64,000 nucleotides of DNA from Planctomycetota bacterium. GTDB taxonomy: Bacteria > Planctomycetota > Planctomycetia > Planctomycetales > Planctomycetaceae. Shown here in pieces: positions 53,855-62,237 of this stretch. Each line of letters begins with the position of its first letter. Within the stretch, counting starts at the first letter, position 1. The notes below the pieces were generated by a model, which saw only the letters and a list, made by a program, of their open reading frames with translations, did not search any database and was not told the DNA's origin. Location: NCBI GenBank assembly GCA_023417655.1, contig JAEZFD010000049.1:72198-136197 (forward strand), given 5' to 3'. Both the position numbers and the translations under genes were made by a program.

Positions 53855-54670
53855 ATGAACTCTCACGTCATCTTGTCAGATCTGCTCGACGCGCTGGAGG
53901 AGATTGCTCCGCTTCAGCTGGCGGAAAGCTGGGATAACGTCGGGCTGATCCTAGGCGATCCGCAGCAGCAGGTCAGCCGCGTTATGACATGCCTGACTTT
54001 GACCGATGACGTCGCGGCTGAAGCGATTGCTGAACAGGTCGAGTTGATTGTCTCACATCATCCGATCCTGTTTCGGCCAGTCCAGAAACTGACGGCCCTC
54101 ACGCATGAAGGGAGACTCGTCAGCAAACTGATTCAGCATCAAATTGCGGTCTACAGTCCACACACCGCCTATGACAGTGCGGCGATGGGGATAAATGCCC
54201 AGATCGCACACGGGCTCGGTCTGCAGAATGTGCGGCCGTTACGGCCAGGGACGATGACGGGGCAAGATGATCTCGGGGCCGGGCGCTGGGGAACGTTGCA
54301 GTCTCCGATGGAACCAGAGCATTTTCTGGCAAGAATTCGTTCGTTCCTGAAAGTTGATCATCTTGCCTGCATCGGGGAAGGAAGACGTCGTATTCAACGG
54401 GTCGCTGTCGCGTGCGGGGCCGCAGGTGAATTTCTCACCGATGCAATCCGAAATGAATGTGACCTGTTTCTGACAGGTGAGACCCGATTTCATACCTGTC
54501 TGGAGGCCCGAGATCAGGAGATTCTCATGGTCTTGCCAGGACACTATGTCACGGAACGCCATGGAGTCGAACATCTGGCGAGATTGCTTCAGTCGAAATT
54601 CCCTGTCGTCCAAACTTGGGCGAGTCAGGTGGAGCGGGATCCCATCGTGATCACTGGCGAGGGGAATTGA
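53855..54670 (+). CDS. Nif3-like dinuclear metal protein
   Basis: This is about 271 aa from the ATG at 53855 (MNSHVILSDLLDALEE; an ATG at 53822 is also in frame). The Nif3/YbgI fold is marked by LAESWDNVGLILGDP, the metal-binding IVSHHPILFRP near residue 66, and C-terminal GHYVTERHGVEHLARLL with the last His and Glu ligands. YbgI relatives are linked to GTP cyclohydrolase-like and other hydrolase roles, with no firm reaction. Its stop shares a base with the next start (TGATG), so translation is coupled to the DUF983 gene. Confidence 0.92.
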   Translation: MNSHVILSDLLDALEEIAPLQLAESWDNVGLILGDPQQQVSRVMTCLTLTDDVAAEAIAEQVELIVSHHPILFRPVQKLTALTHEGRLVSKLIQHQIAVYSPHTAYDSAAMGINAQIAHGLGLQNVRPLRPGTMTGQDDLGAGRWGTLQSPMEPEHFLARIRSFLKVDHLACIGEGRRRIQRVAVACGAAGEFLTDAIRNECDLFLTGETRFHTCLEARDQEILMVLPGHYVTERHGVEHLARLLQSKFPVVQTWASQVERDPIVITGEGN

Positions 54671-55086
54671 TGTCATCTGAAATTCCCGCTCCCCGACCTT
54701 CGGCTTGGCAAATTACCGAGCGTGCTTTGCGGCTCCGCTGTCCTCGATGTGCCAAAGGAAAGCTCTACGACCGTCCATTCCGCATGGCCCCCCGGTGCGA
54801 GTATTGTCAGTTAAAATTTCTCCGCGAACCCGGTTATTATCTGGGCTCAATCTATCTCAATTATGGGATGACCTCACTGACGACGGTCCTGTTTTACCTC
54901 GTCGGTCGATTTTACTTTCAGATTCCGGCGGCGACACTGCTCTGGCCTTTGGCGATCTGGTGTCTGCTTCTACCTGTTCTGGTCTTTCATCATTCACGAG
55001 CGCTTTGGTTGGCGCTGGATTGCCGGTTTGATCCTTCAGTACTTGACGAACCAGCTGGTTCAGAATCCCCAGGGACGGGCTCATGA
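54670..55086 (+). CDS. DUF983 membrane protein
   Basis: This 138-aa protein matches DUF983: a zinc-ribbon-like LRCPRCAKGKLYDRPFRM followed by APRCEYCQLKF, then GYYLGSIYLNYGMTS and two membrane helices (TVLFYLVGRFYF and LLWPLAIWCLLLPVLVFHHS). The four Cys in two CxxC pairs (about residues 24-49) probably bind zinc. The role is unknown. It overlaps both neighbours (TGATG at its start, ATGA at its end), so the three genes form a tight operon. Confidence 0.9.
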   Translation: MSSEIPAPRPSAWQITERALRLRCPRCAKGKLYDRPFRMAPRCEYCQLKFLREPGYYLGSIYLNYGMTSLTTVLFYLVGRFYFQIPAATLLWPLAIWCLLLPVLVFHHSRALWLALDCRFDPSVLDEPAGSESPGTGS

Positions 55087-55976
55087 TTTACGTTCTCACG
55101 ATTGATGGATTACCTGCCTGTTCGCTGGGATGCTACGGAGAGCAACGCTATTCGACTCCCAATTTTGACAGGATTGCTGCGCAGTCCTGGGTGTGCAATT
55201 TCTATTACGCGAATGCGGAGCTTCCTGCTTTTCGCGAGCGTCCCGATGTCAGCGTCCTCCACTGGAAAATTCCCCAACTGGAATGGCAAACCGTTCGCAC
55301 CGCAGCCGAGAACTGGCTCGACGAAGAATCATTTGAATCCATTTTCGAAGAGGATGAGACCGGTTCGGCAGACGAGGTCATTGCAACGATGCGGGCTGTT
55401 CTTTCGCCTGTTCAGGTTGGCCTGATTGAAGCAACTGCAGTGGCTCTCAGTCATGATCACGCATTGGGACAATGGCTGGAGGGAATGTCCTTTACCGAGC
55501 AGGACCTGCTCGTCATTGTCGGCAGAACCGGAAATCTCAGTCGGCAGGCCGACACGCGTCCGGATTGGCTAGCCGCAGTTTCTGAATCAATGGTCCACTT
55601 GCCCTTGATCATCTATCAGCCAGAAATCGGCGAACATACCCGAATTGATGAACTGCTGCAGACAGACGATCTGACAGACTTGATCACACTGGCGTCAGAA
55701 GCCCGCGTCGATGTCGTATCACAATGGGCAGAACGCATCACACCCAAGATGATCCGGTGGGAAACGCCAGAAGTTATTGCCGTCCGAAATCAGGATTGGC
55801 TGATCGTCGAGTCTCGGGAGGGAACTTCGGAATCAGATGAACAGGAACGGGTGATGCTGTTCCGCAAACCAGAGGACCTGTGGGATGTCCTGGATCTGGC
55901 TCAGCAGTTTCCTGCTTTGATTGAAGACTATGAGCGGACAGGTTTACTCCCTGATGCAAAGGGCGTGACTTTCTGA
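55083..55976 (+). CDS. Sulfatase-like protein lacking the catalytic core
   Basis: This 297-aa protein has an N-terminus like sulfatases (VLTIDGLPACSLGCYGE, then YSTPNFDRIAAQSWV) but the next expected block, the CxPSR formylglycine motif, is missing, and the middle is short. Later segments (DLLVIVGRTGNL, VHLPLIIYQPEIGEHTRID) correspond to the core fold. It looks like a non-catalytic or degraded member of the alkaline-phosphatase superfamily, perhaps with a binding role. There is no frameshift. It overlaps the DUF983 gene by 4 bp (ATGA). Confidence 0.78.
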   Translation: MIYVLTIDGLPACSLGCYGEQRYSTPNFDRIAAQSWVCNFYYANAELPAFRERPDVSVLHWKIPQLEWQTVRTAAENWLDEESFESIFEEDETGSADEVIATMRAVLSPVQVGLIEATAVALSHDHALGQWLEGMSFTEQDLLVIVGRTGNLSRQADTRPDWLAAVSESMVHLPLIIYQPEIGEHTRIDELLQTDDLTDLITLASEARVDVVSQWAERITPKMIRWETPEVIAVRNQDWLIVESREGTSESDEQERVMLFRKPEDLWDVLDLAQQFPALIEDYERTGLLPDAKGVTF

Positions 55977-56025
55977 TCTGTTAAAGTTGGGTCGGACCAG
56001 TACACCGAGGAGCGGGAGGAAGTAG

Positions 56026-56874
56026 ATGGCCACGATTGATGCGCATCAACATTTCTGGCAGTTATCACTTCCCTTCGACACAGCCTGGCTTCGCGAACCA
56101 CAACATGCGCCCATCTGTCGGGACTATCTGCCAGCCGATCTGAAGCCTCATCTCGACCGCTGCGGAATTGAGAAGAGCATCTTCGTTCAGACACAGCACG
56201 ATCTTAATGAGAACCGCTGGGCACTCTCGCTTGCCGAACATTATGACTTCATTGCCGGCGTCGTGGGCTGGGTTGATCTCAAGAGTGCAGATTGTGAATC
56301 GCAGGTGCTTGAATTCAAGTCGCATCCTCGATTCGTCGGCGTTCGCCACATTACACAGGGCGAATCGGATCCTGATTTCATCATTCGGCCTGACGTCCTC
56401 CGGGGGCTGAAGGTCTTGGAGAAATATGAGATTCCGTTCGATCTGCTGTTTTACGTGAAGCATCTCAGGCATGCGAAAACAGTGGCCCGACACGTTCCCG
56501 GGCTTCCACTCGTCATTGATCACCTCGCCAAGCCACGCATCAAGGATGGCGAAATTGATGAGTGGCTGCCGCATTTAAAAGCAGCGGCAGCCTGCCCGAA
56601 CGTTTATTGCAAACTGTCAGGCATGATTACGGAGGCAAACTGGACTCAGTGGAAACCGACCGATCTTCAGCCCTATGTCGATCATGCTCTCGAGCTCTTT
56701 GGGCCGGAGCGGTGTATGTATGGATCAGACTGGCCGGTCTGTGAGCTCGCTGGAAGTTATGAGCAGGCTTATGGAGCGATCAAAGAGTGCCTGTCGGGGC
56801 TGAGCGCAGATGAGCAGGCAAAGATCTTCGGTGATACTGCAGCGCAGTTTTATCGACTGTCAGGCGAACGTTAG
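56026..56874 (+). CDS. Amidohydrolase-2 / lactonase-like protein
   Basis: This 282-aa protein is a metal-dependent TIM-barrel amidohydrolase of the L-fuconolactonase/L-rhamnonolactonase type. IDAHQHFWQLSLPFD (residues 4-18) has the HxH motif, FDLLFYVKHLRHA near residue 145, LPLVIDHLAKPRIKDGE near residue 165 and MYGSDWPVCE near residue 230 with the catalytic Asp. GGAGG precedes the ATG. It follows the sulfatase-like gene by 49 bp and probably belongs to the same operon, suggesting sugar acid metabolism. Confidence 0.9.
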   Translation: MATIDAHQHFWQLSLPFDTAWLREPQHAPICRDYLPADLKPHLDRCGIEKSIFVQTQHDLNENRWALSLAEHYDFIAGVVGWVDLKSADCESQVLEFKSHPRFVGVRHITQGESDPDFIIRPDVLRGLKVLEKYEIPFDLLFYVKHLRHAKTVARHVPGLPLVIDHLAKPRIKDGEIDEWLPHLKAAAACPNVYCKLSGMITEANWTQWKPTDLQPYVDHALELFGPERCMYGSDWPVCELAGSYEQAYGAIKECLSGLSADEQAKIFGDTAAQFYRLSGER

Positions 56875-57261
56875 AAGGTCCTGGGCACCGGCGTTCAGAC
56901 GCCACCTTCACGATCGACATCGCCTTGCAGAGGCAGTGGCAGAACAGAGAGAGTCTCGGGGCCTGGTGACATAAAAAAAGTCCGGGCGAAGCTGGCTCGC
57001 TTCACCCGGACTTGATCGTTGAGAATCAGTCGTATCGTCTTTTGACGCAGTCTTCGCTGACGCAATGACGCCTCAGCTTACACATCAGTCAGTGCGAAAC
57101 AGACCGTTTACCCTCGATTCGATGATTGTCTCGAAACAGCTGGAAGCCAGCCAATTCCTGCGAGACTGCATCGATCTTTCGTCGGCTCATCCGTGCATAC
57201 GAAGTCGAGTCGCTCTTAAGTAGAAACGCTCGCTGAACAGACACGGGGAGAGAGGACTGGT
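56875..57261. other. Region with a minus-strand terminator
   Basis: This 387-bp region holds the terminator at 56973-57013 for the minus-strand 128-aa gene. The 248 bases between that gene's stop and the terminator contain no coding frame I support; they form an unusually long 3' region. Confidence 0.6.
56973..57013 (-). terminator. Strong rho-independent terminator for the 128-aa gene
   Basis: AAGTCCGGGCGAAGC (56978-56992) and GCTTCACCCGGACTT (56999-57013) form a 15-bp stem with a 6-base loop. On the minus strand the single mismatch becomes a G-U pair and the stem is followed by a U-run (AAAAAAA on the plus strand, 56973-56979). It ends minus-strand transcription, 248 bp beyond the 128-aa gene stop. 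Confidence 0.9.
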
Positions 57262-57648
57262 CTAGCCAATCTGCAGTGACTGAAGCTGCTTGATCGCCTG
57301 GACGGCGGCTTCAGAGCTTCCTGCCTTTGACAGCAGGTCGCGGGCAGCGGCCAGCAACTCGATGTTGAACGAACCAGCAGTTGCTGATGAGGTCACGCTT
57401 GAAGTCACTGTTCGCGTTCCCGGACGGCGACGACGGACAGCCCGAGCGCCGCCTCCTTTAATTCCCAGTTTGCGGCGAGCGTGTGAAAACGCCACGTTGC
57501 AGGAGTTACGGTTAATTTCCTGTTCTGGAAAGGCCGCCTGCAGAGCTTCAAACACTTCTCGGCTGCTCTGATTCGGATTGCTTTGCAGCAGGTTCCGGAT
57601 CTCTGCAGACATGTTGAACTCGCCGCGTGTCGCCTTCTTCTTAGCCAT
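57262..57648 (-). CDS. Planctomycete conserved hypothetical protein, 128 aa
   Basis: This 128-aa protein has a basic N-terminus (MAKKKATRGEFNMSAEIRN) followed by a helical region (LQSNPNQSSREVFEALQ, then INRNSCNVAFSHARRKLGIK), an Arg-rich stretch (ARAVRRRRPGTRTV) and a C-terminal helix. The pattern looks like a small DNA- or RNA-binding protein, perhaps nucleoid-associated, and similar sequences occur in planctomycetes, but I know no function. The leader carries a predicted three-way junction and a dyad. No clear ribosome binding site precedes the ATG. Confidence 0.78.
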   Translation of the reverse strand: MAKKKATRGEFNMSAEIRNLLQSNPNQSSREVFEALQAAFPEQEINRNSCNVAFSHARRKLGIKGGGARAVRRRRPGTRTVTSSVTSSATAGSFNIELLAAARDLLSKAGSSEAAVQAIKQLQSLQIG

Positions 57649-57675
57649 CTTAATTTCTCAAAAGGGTGAACTTGA

Positions 57676-57755
57676 AGTTCAGACTCTCGGGGACCATACC
57701 CGAGATCAATCAATCAAGACGCAATTCGTCTTTCGATCTTGATTGAGACTGAACT
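57676..57755 (-). ncRNA. Putative structured leader, three-way junction
   Basis: An outer stem AGTTCAG/CTGAACT (57676-57682 with 57749-57755) encloses two hairpins: TCTCGGG/CCCGAGA (57685-57691 with 57699-57705) and TCAATCAAGA/TCTTGATTGA (57710-57719 with 57737-57746). All three stems are perfect. It starts 28 bases upstream of the 128-aa start codon on the minus strand, so it fits a regulatory leader or binding site for the product. Type is assigned by structure only. Confidence 0.5.
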
Positions 57756-57760
57756 GAAAG

Positions 57761-57780
57761 GATCTTCAATCATTGAGATC
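57761..57780. promoter_or_regulatory. 20-bp dyad next to the structured leader
   Basis: GATCTTCAATCATTGAGATC is a near-perfect dyad with one extra base in the left arm. It is 5 bp outside the three-way junction and 113 bp upstream of the 128-aa start codon, in a position expected for an operator. Confidence 0.45.
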
Positions 57781-58938
57781 ATTGTGGACACGCTGGAACT
57801 GATCTGTTTTCGTCTTGGCTGATCTTTGCTAATGACGCAACAAAAGTTCTGTCAGCAGTCTCGTTGAAAACTCAAAATTCTCGCTGAATGCCAGCAGGGA
57901 TCGGGGGAATTCCTCCAGATCAAACTGGTCTCAGCAGCTTTCAGAGATCAGAGAGCGACTAGTTAATGAAGCCGCCGTCATCCATCTAACGCTAATTTAG
58001 TACGCTGTCTTCATATGTCGACAGACTTTTGATGAAATTAATCGTACTTGAATTAGATTCGTTCATTTACCGGCGCTCCGCTGTGCTTTCGGATGCGCCT
58101 CTCGTTCTGAAGAGGGAGTTTTGCTGCTTGTGAACTGGCTTTTCTGCATTCATGCCATCGCGGATGGTTCGTTAGACGGAGGTCAGGTTTGATGTGTTCA
58201 GGCGGCCCCACATAGGCACTCAGCTCGCATCTCGGTCACGGCTGCAAAACTGAAGTCAATTACTGATTCTTTTGCAGTGACAAAACTTCTTTGGATCAGT
58301 TTAGGTCAGGATGTTGCTGAAATGTGGAGCTCAATGGGAATACTAGCTTGGGGTGTGGGGTACTTTTGTACACGAGTAGCTTGGCGGAACTGGGACAGGC
58401 TGTCGCATGCGTTAAGCTCAATAGCGTCTAACTAATTAAAGATGTGAATCCATTATTTGCGAAAATCCCGTTCGTTTGATCGGCGAGTGCGTCCGCTTAA
58501 CGCGCCGCATCTCTCGCTGTTTTTTGGGTCTGTGCGCCCTGGTCTCCATCGGCTGGCCGCTGTTGGCTAGCCTGTGTCGGCGACGTTCCCGCGTATTCAT
58601 GGCTGTCACGTCTTCGCTGTCACGCCTGAGAGGATCCTTGGTAATGATCCTCTGGTGCCGAATTCAGTGCGGCCCAGGTTGTGTGGGGATGGCTTGACGG
58701 CCATCGTTTCTGATGGCATTTGAACTGCAGGGAGAACTCCGAAGAGGATTTCCTGAAGTGACGCACAAGCGTCTCGTTTGTCAGAAAGCCGAGTCTGTGC
58801 GGTTTCCGACAAAGGCAAATGCCTCTCCCTCGAATCTGGCCCAGGATTCGATCATGATCTGATGAGTCAACGGAGGATACAATCTCCATTCGCCCGGACT
58901 CGATCAGCCACGTCCTGTCATTCGGGAGTTGCCACGAC

Positions 58939-60852
58939 GTGAAAGAACTTAATCATTTGTCTCCGGCTTCTCAACGTCATATGGCTACTCTTCAGAATAA
59001 ATCGGACGAGTTGTTGACCCAGCTGTCACGAGCCATTCTCGATCTCGACCATCGGATCGGCGTCCTGCAACTCCCTCCTATGGCCTCTCGAGAGTGGTAT
59101 GAGCTGCTTCAACGGAAATTATGCCCCCAAATGGGCAAGCATCCTTATCTGATTGCCGCAGTGCTCGGCGGGACAAATATTGGGAAAAGCGTGATTTTTA
59201 ACCACTTGGTGGGGGAAAGGATCAGCTCTCCCAGCCCCATCGCTGCCGGCACGAAGCACCCGACCGCTGTTCTTGCACCACAGTTACGGGAACAACTGGA
59301 CCTGGAAAAGGTCTTTATCAATTTTGAGATCCGGCCTTGGGAGAATGCGGAACAGCCCCTTCAGAATGATGACCGTGACCTGTTGTTTTACCGGGAAGTC
59401 GCCAGTGCACCCCCTAATCTGATTCTGCTCGATACACCGGATGTGGATAGCGTCGCCGAGATGAACTGGCGGCGGGCGACGGGTCTCCGCCAGGCTGCGG
59501 ATGTCCTGATCACTGTTTTGACGCAGCAGAAATACAACGATGCGGCCATCAAAACCTTCTTTCGAACCGCTGCGGAAGAAGGGAAGATGGTGATCGTGAT
59601 TTTTAATCAGTGTCTTCTCCCGGATGACGAAGAGTATTGGCCCCTGTGGTTGCAGACGTTTTGTCAGGAAACCGGCGTTAGTCCCGCGCTGGTCTATGTC
59701 GCTCCCAATAATCGGCAGGCCGCAGAATCCAATCGGCTCCCGTTCTATGAGCGTCCCTGGCCCGCTGGTACACAAGAATGGTCCGCAGAAGATCTGGCTC
59801 GACCTCATAATCTGCTCCATGACTTATCGAAGTTTAAATTTGACGAGATCAAGACGCGCGCCTTGTCCGGTGCATTGAATCAGGTTCTCGACCCGACTCA
59901 CGGGATCCCGGCCTGGCTCCGCGAGATCGAGCAGCGTTCCGGGTCATTTGCTGACGCCCTGAAATTACTTTCTGCGGAACGGCTGGCAGAGGTCGATCGG
60001 TGGCCGAAGCTACCTATTTCCGTCCTGATTCAATCGGTCCGGGAGTGGTGGGGACAACAGCGCTCAGGCTGGACGGCGAATGTTCATGGCTTTTATCGCC
60101 GCGTCGGGGAAGTGATTTCTTATCCTGTGAAGCAGCTCTGGGGGAAAAAGTCCTCTGCCGAAGATCCCATCGAGATCTATCGTCAGCAAGAATGGGATGT
60201 GATCTTGGACGTCCTCGAGCGCTGTTTTCAGCGACTCGAAAATATCCGCGATCTCGGCAACCCGTTGTTAAAGGCGGAGATCGACGAGATTCTGGCCGGG
60301 GTCTCCCGAGCGCATGTTATCTCTGAACTTCGCAGCGCGCATCAGCAACTTGACTTGGCGGCCGAGGTTCGAGATCTGGTACAGCAGCAGCTCTCGAACT
60401 TCAAGGAAGAAAGCCCGGAGCAGTTTCGGGTACTGAGAGGAATTGATACGGCCGCAGCAGTGGCACGGCCGGCCATCAGTGTTGCGCTCTTCGCCACCGG
60501 TGCAGGACCGATCGGTGATGCTCTCCTTCCTGTGGCTGTTAACTCGGTGGCAGGAAGCTTGATTCACGCAGGAGGAGAAGCTGTTGGGGGGGCTGTTGTC
60601 ACCGTCGTCGGAGATCAGGTTCTCGGCGAGAGTGCCGGCAAGGGAGCCGGTCTTCTCGAAGCGAGAATTCGGAAGTTCGATGCCTCATTCGCCAAGCTGC
60701 GGGGTGAGTGGCTCGCGCTCAATATCAGTCAGCTCGTCCTGCGGGGCCTCCGTCAGGAACTGGTTGATGCGAGCGAAGTGAAGTCATCTCCGGAGTTCAA
60801 AGAGGTCTTCCGGCTGACTCGGGAGTTGCGGGCATCGCTGCAGCTGCAGTAG
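58939..60852 (+). CDS. Large GTPase with altered G3 and G4 motifs
   Basis: This 637-aa protein has a P-loop GTPase domain: GGTNIGKSVIFNHLVG near residue 76 (G1, GxxxxGKS), AGTKHPTAVL with a switch I Thr, and LLDTPDVDS near residue 164, where the G3 Gly is Asp. The G4 position reads VIFNQCLLPDDE, so the NKxD motif is not kept. A helical region follows, with a glycine/alanine-rich hydrophobic segment (about residues 505-570) that may insert into membranes, like dynamin-related proteins. The start is GTG at 58939 after GGGAG; ATG at 58981 is an alternative. No partner gene is adjacent. Confidence 0.82.
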   Translation: MKELNHLSPASQRHMATLQNKSDELLTQLSRAILDLDHRIGVLQLPPMASREWYELLQRKLCPQMGKHPYLIAAVLGGTNIGKSVIFNHLVGERISSPSPIAAGTKHPTAVLAPQLREQLDLEKVFINFEIRPWENAEQPLQNDDRDLLFYREVASAPPNLILLDTPDVDSVAEMNWRRATGLRQAADVLITVLTQQKYNDAAIKTFFRTAAEEGKMVIVIFNQCLLPDDEEYWPLWLQTFCQETGVSPALVYVAPNNRQAAESNRLPFYERPWPAGTQEWSAEDLARPHNLLHDLSKFKFDEIKTRALSGALNQVLDPTHGIPAWLREIEQRSGSFADALKLLSAERLAEVDRWPKLPISVLIQSVREWWGQQRSGWTANVHGFYRRVGEVISYPVKQLWGKKSSAEDPIEIYRQQEWDVILDVLERCFQRLENIRDLGNPLLKAEIDEILAGVSRAHVISELRSAHQQLDLAAEVRDLVQQQLSNFKEESPEQFRVLRGIDTAAAVARPAISVALFATGAGPIGDALLPVAVNSVAGSLIHAGGEAVGGAVVTVVGDQVLGESAGKGAGLLEARIRKFDASFAKLRGEWLALNISQLVLRGLRQELVDASEVKSSPEFKEVFRLTRELRASLQLQ

Positions 60853-60950
60853 TGCAGGTGAATTGCTGAGAGCGACTTGAAAGAGAAACTCCCCGGTTAC
60901 ACGAGGCGAAAGGTTGCGATTTCGCAGCTTGAATACGGTACGTGGGTGCT

Positions 60951-60973
60951 CGATAGAGCAGACTGCTCTATCG
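60951..60973. terminator. 10-bp hairpin at the end of the Ser/Thr kinase gene
   Basis: CGATAGAGCA (60951-60960) pairs with TGCTCTATCG (60964-60973) around a GAC loop. It overlaps the kinase stop codon (60968-60970) and lies between convergent genes. No T-run follows. Its core AGAGCA...TGCTCT resembles the left end of the dispersed repeat. Confidence 0.5.
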
Positions 60974-61834
60974 GGGCCGTGCGGCGGCTTTCAACGCATT
61001 GACCATCTCGCCGACTGTGGCCCAGCGCTGATCAGGTTCGCGTTCCAGTCCGCGCATGATGACCTTGCCAACTTCTGGCGAGACAGTGGACGAACGCTCT
61101 CGGATCTCCTGAGGCGGCTGATTGATGTGCTGCATCACGGCTTCCAGTGTGTTCGCCGACGGCCAGGGAAACTGCTTTGTCAGCATTTCGTAGCATGTGA
61201 CGGCATAAGAGAAGACATCGATTCGTTGATCTGTGGGCAGTCGCCGGACCAGCTCGGGGGCCATATACATGGCGGTGCCTGTCCGGTTGCCGGGTCGACG
61301 GAAGGCGGGCGTGTTCGGAACGGCCAACCCGAAGTCCATCAGCTTCAGTCCCTGACTTTTGGTGATCATCAAGTTGCGGGGGCACAGATCCCGGTGGATG
61401 AACTGCTGCTGGTGGAAGTATTCAAGTGCTTCACCCAGCTGGATGCAATACTTCAGGCAGTTCGCTTGATAGACTGGAGGCTGAGACTGGATCAGGGATT
61501 GAAGGCCCATCCCCTCCAGGAACTCCATGACCAGGAACTGTTCATCATTCGTCGTCCAGCCATGGTCATAGGTCCGGACGATATGCGGATGCACAAACTT
61601 GACGGCGATCTCGCCCTCACGGGGGCGATCAAGTCCGACGAATCGCTTCTCCAGCGCGAGTGTCTTTTCCTTATCCAGCACTTTGAGTGCGACAGTCTTT
61701 CCGCTCTCCGTGTCGATCGCCTTCCAGACTTTGGACATCGTCCCATTGCCCACCGGCTTCTCCAGTCGGAAGCGTTTCTCAATGGACGTCTTTTTAGGAC
61801 CACGACCTTGGAACAGGCGTCGCAGGATGTTCAT
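60968..61834 (-). CDS. Soluble Ser/Thr protein kinase, HRDLC variant
   Basis: This 288-aa protein is a kinase domain with no membrane segment or sensor. Seen in order are the Gly-rich loop VGNGTMSKVW (about residues 28-37), VALKVL with the Lys, HRDLCPRN in the catalytic loop (about 147), MDFGLA (about 167) and MYMAPELV. In bacterial STPKs the catalytic loop normally reads HRDxKPxN; here Lys is Cys. Asp of HRD and of DFG remain, so activity is possible. It is convergent with the GTPase gene. The substrate is unknown. Confidence 0.9.
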   Translation of the reverse strand: MNILRRLFQGRGPKKTSIEKRFRLEKPVGNGTMSKVWKAIDTESGKTVALKVLDKEKTLALEKRFVGLDRPREGEIAVKFVHPHIVRTYDHGWTTNDEQFLVMEFLEGMGLQSLIQSQPPVYQANCLKYCIQLGEALEYFHQQQFIHRDLCPRNLMITKSQGLKLMDFGLAVPNTPAFRRPGNRTGTAMYMAPELVRRLPTDQRIDVFSYAVTCYEMLTKQFPWPSANTLEAVMQHINQPPQEIRERSSTVSPEVGKVIMRGLEREPDQRWATVGEMVNALKAAARPR

Positions 61835-62237
61835 GAAACTCGCACATCAGCTTGAATGTGAGGGCGGTTGACCCAACACCCATTCTTCTGGATTGCCCAA
61901 GGACGCGAGTCAGTTGGGATTCGTCGAAACAGGGCGTTAGGTCAAGGAATATCGACCGGGACATTCCCTGGAACAATTTGCTTTTCTGTCCGCCCATCCC
62001 CGTCCTCTGAAACCGAGTTGATCGGCAAGAAAAACGGGCCTGCGGGCACTGGAAAAACTGTTGCTCTCTCGTCTCATTCTGAGAAGAGGGAAGCGGTTCG
62101 GCTATCCGACAGGAGCGAAATTTCAGTAAATCGCCCTCCTGGCCGCCTCCAGAAAAGCAATCGGGATGCTCATTCCGGCGGAAAGTGAGTTCCGCAAGAG
62201 TGGCATCCCGAGCTTGGTGCGAGTTTCGCGGGATCGT
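61835..62237. other. Intergenic region upstream of the kinase
   Basis: This 403-bp stretch lies between the kinase start and the end of accD, both on the minus strand, and should carry the kinase promoter. I see no strong hairpin, repeat or supported coding frame; the open frame at 61868-62188 has no recognisable domain. Confidence 0.55.

Larger units (their letters stand above)
57649..58938. other. Long gene-poor region, AT-richer, with inverted repeats
   Basis: This 1,290-bp region lies between the 128-aa gene and the GTPase gene. It holds the structured leader at 57676-57780 and an 8-bp inverted repeat (CTGCAAAA at 58242-58249, TTTTGCAG at 58270-58277). Open frames near 58476-58889 lack recognisable domains. 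I see no tRNA or known RNA. Confidence 0.55.

Noticed and set aside
58476..58889. Open frames on both strands upstream of the GTPase gene
   Set aside because: Both are Arg/Cys-rich without domain signal, overlap each other, and lack a convincing ribosome binding site.
61868..62188. Open frame upstream of the kinase gene
   Set aside because: No domain, no conserved pattern and it lies where the kinase promoter is expected.
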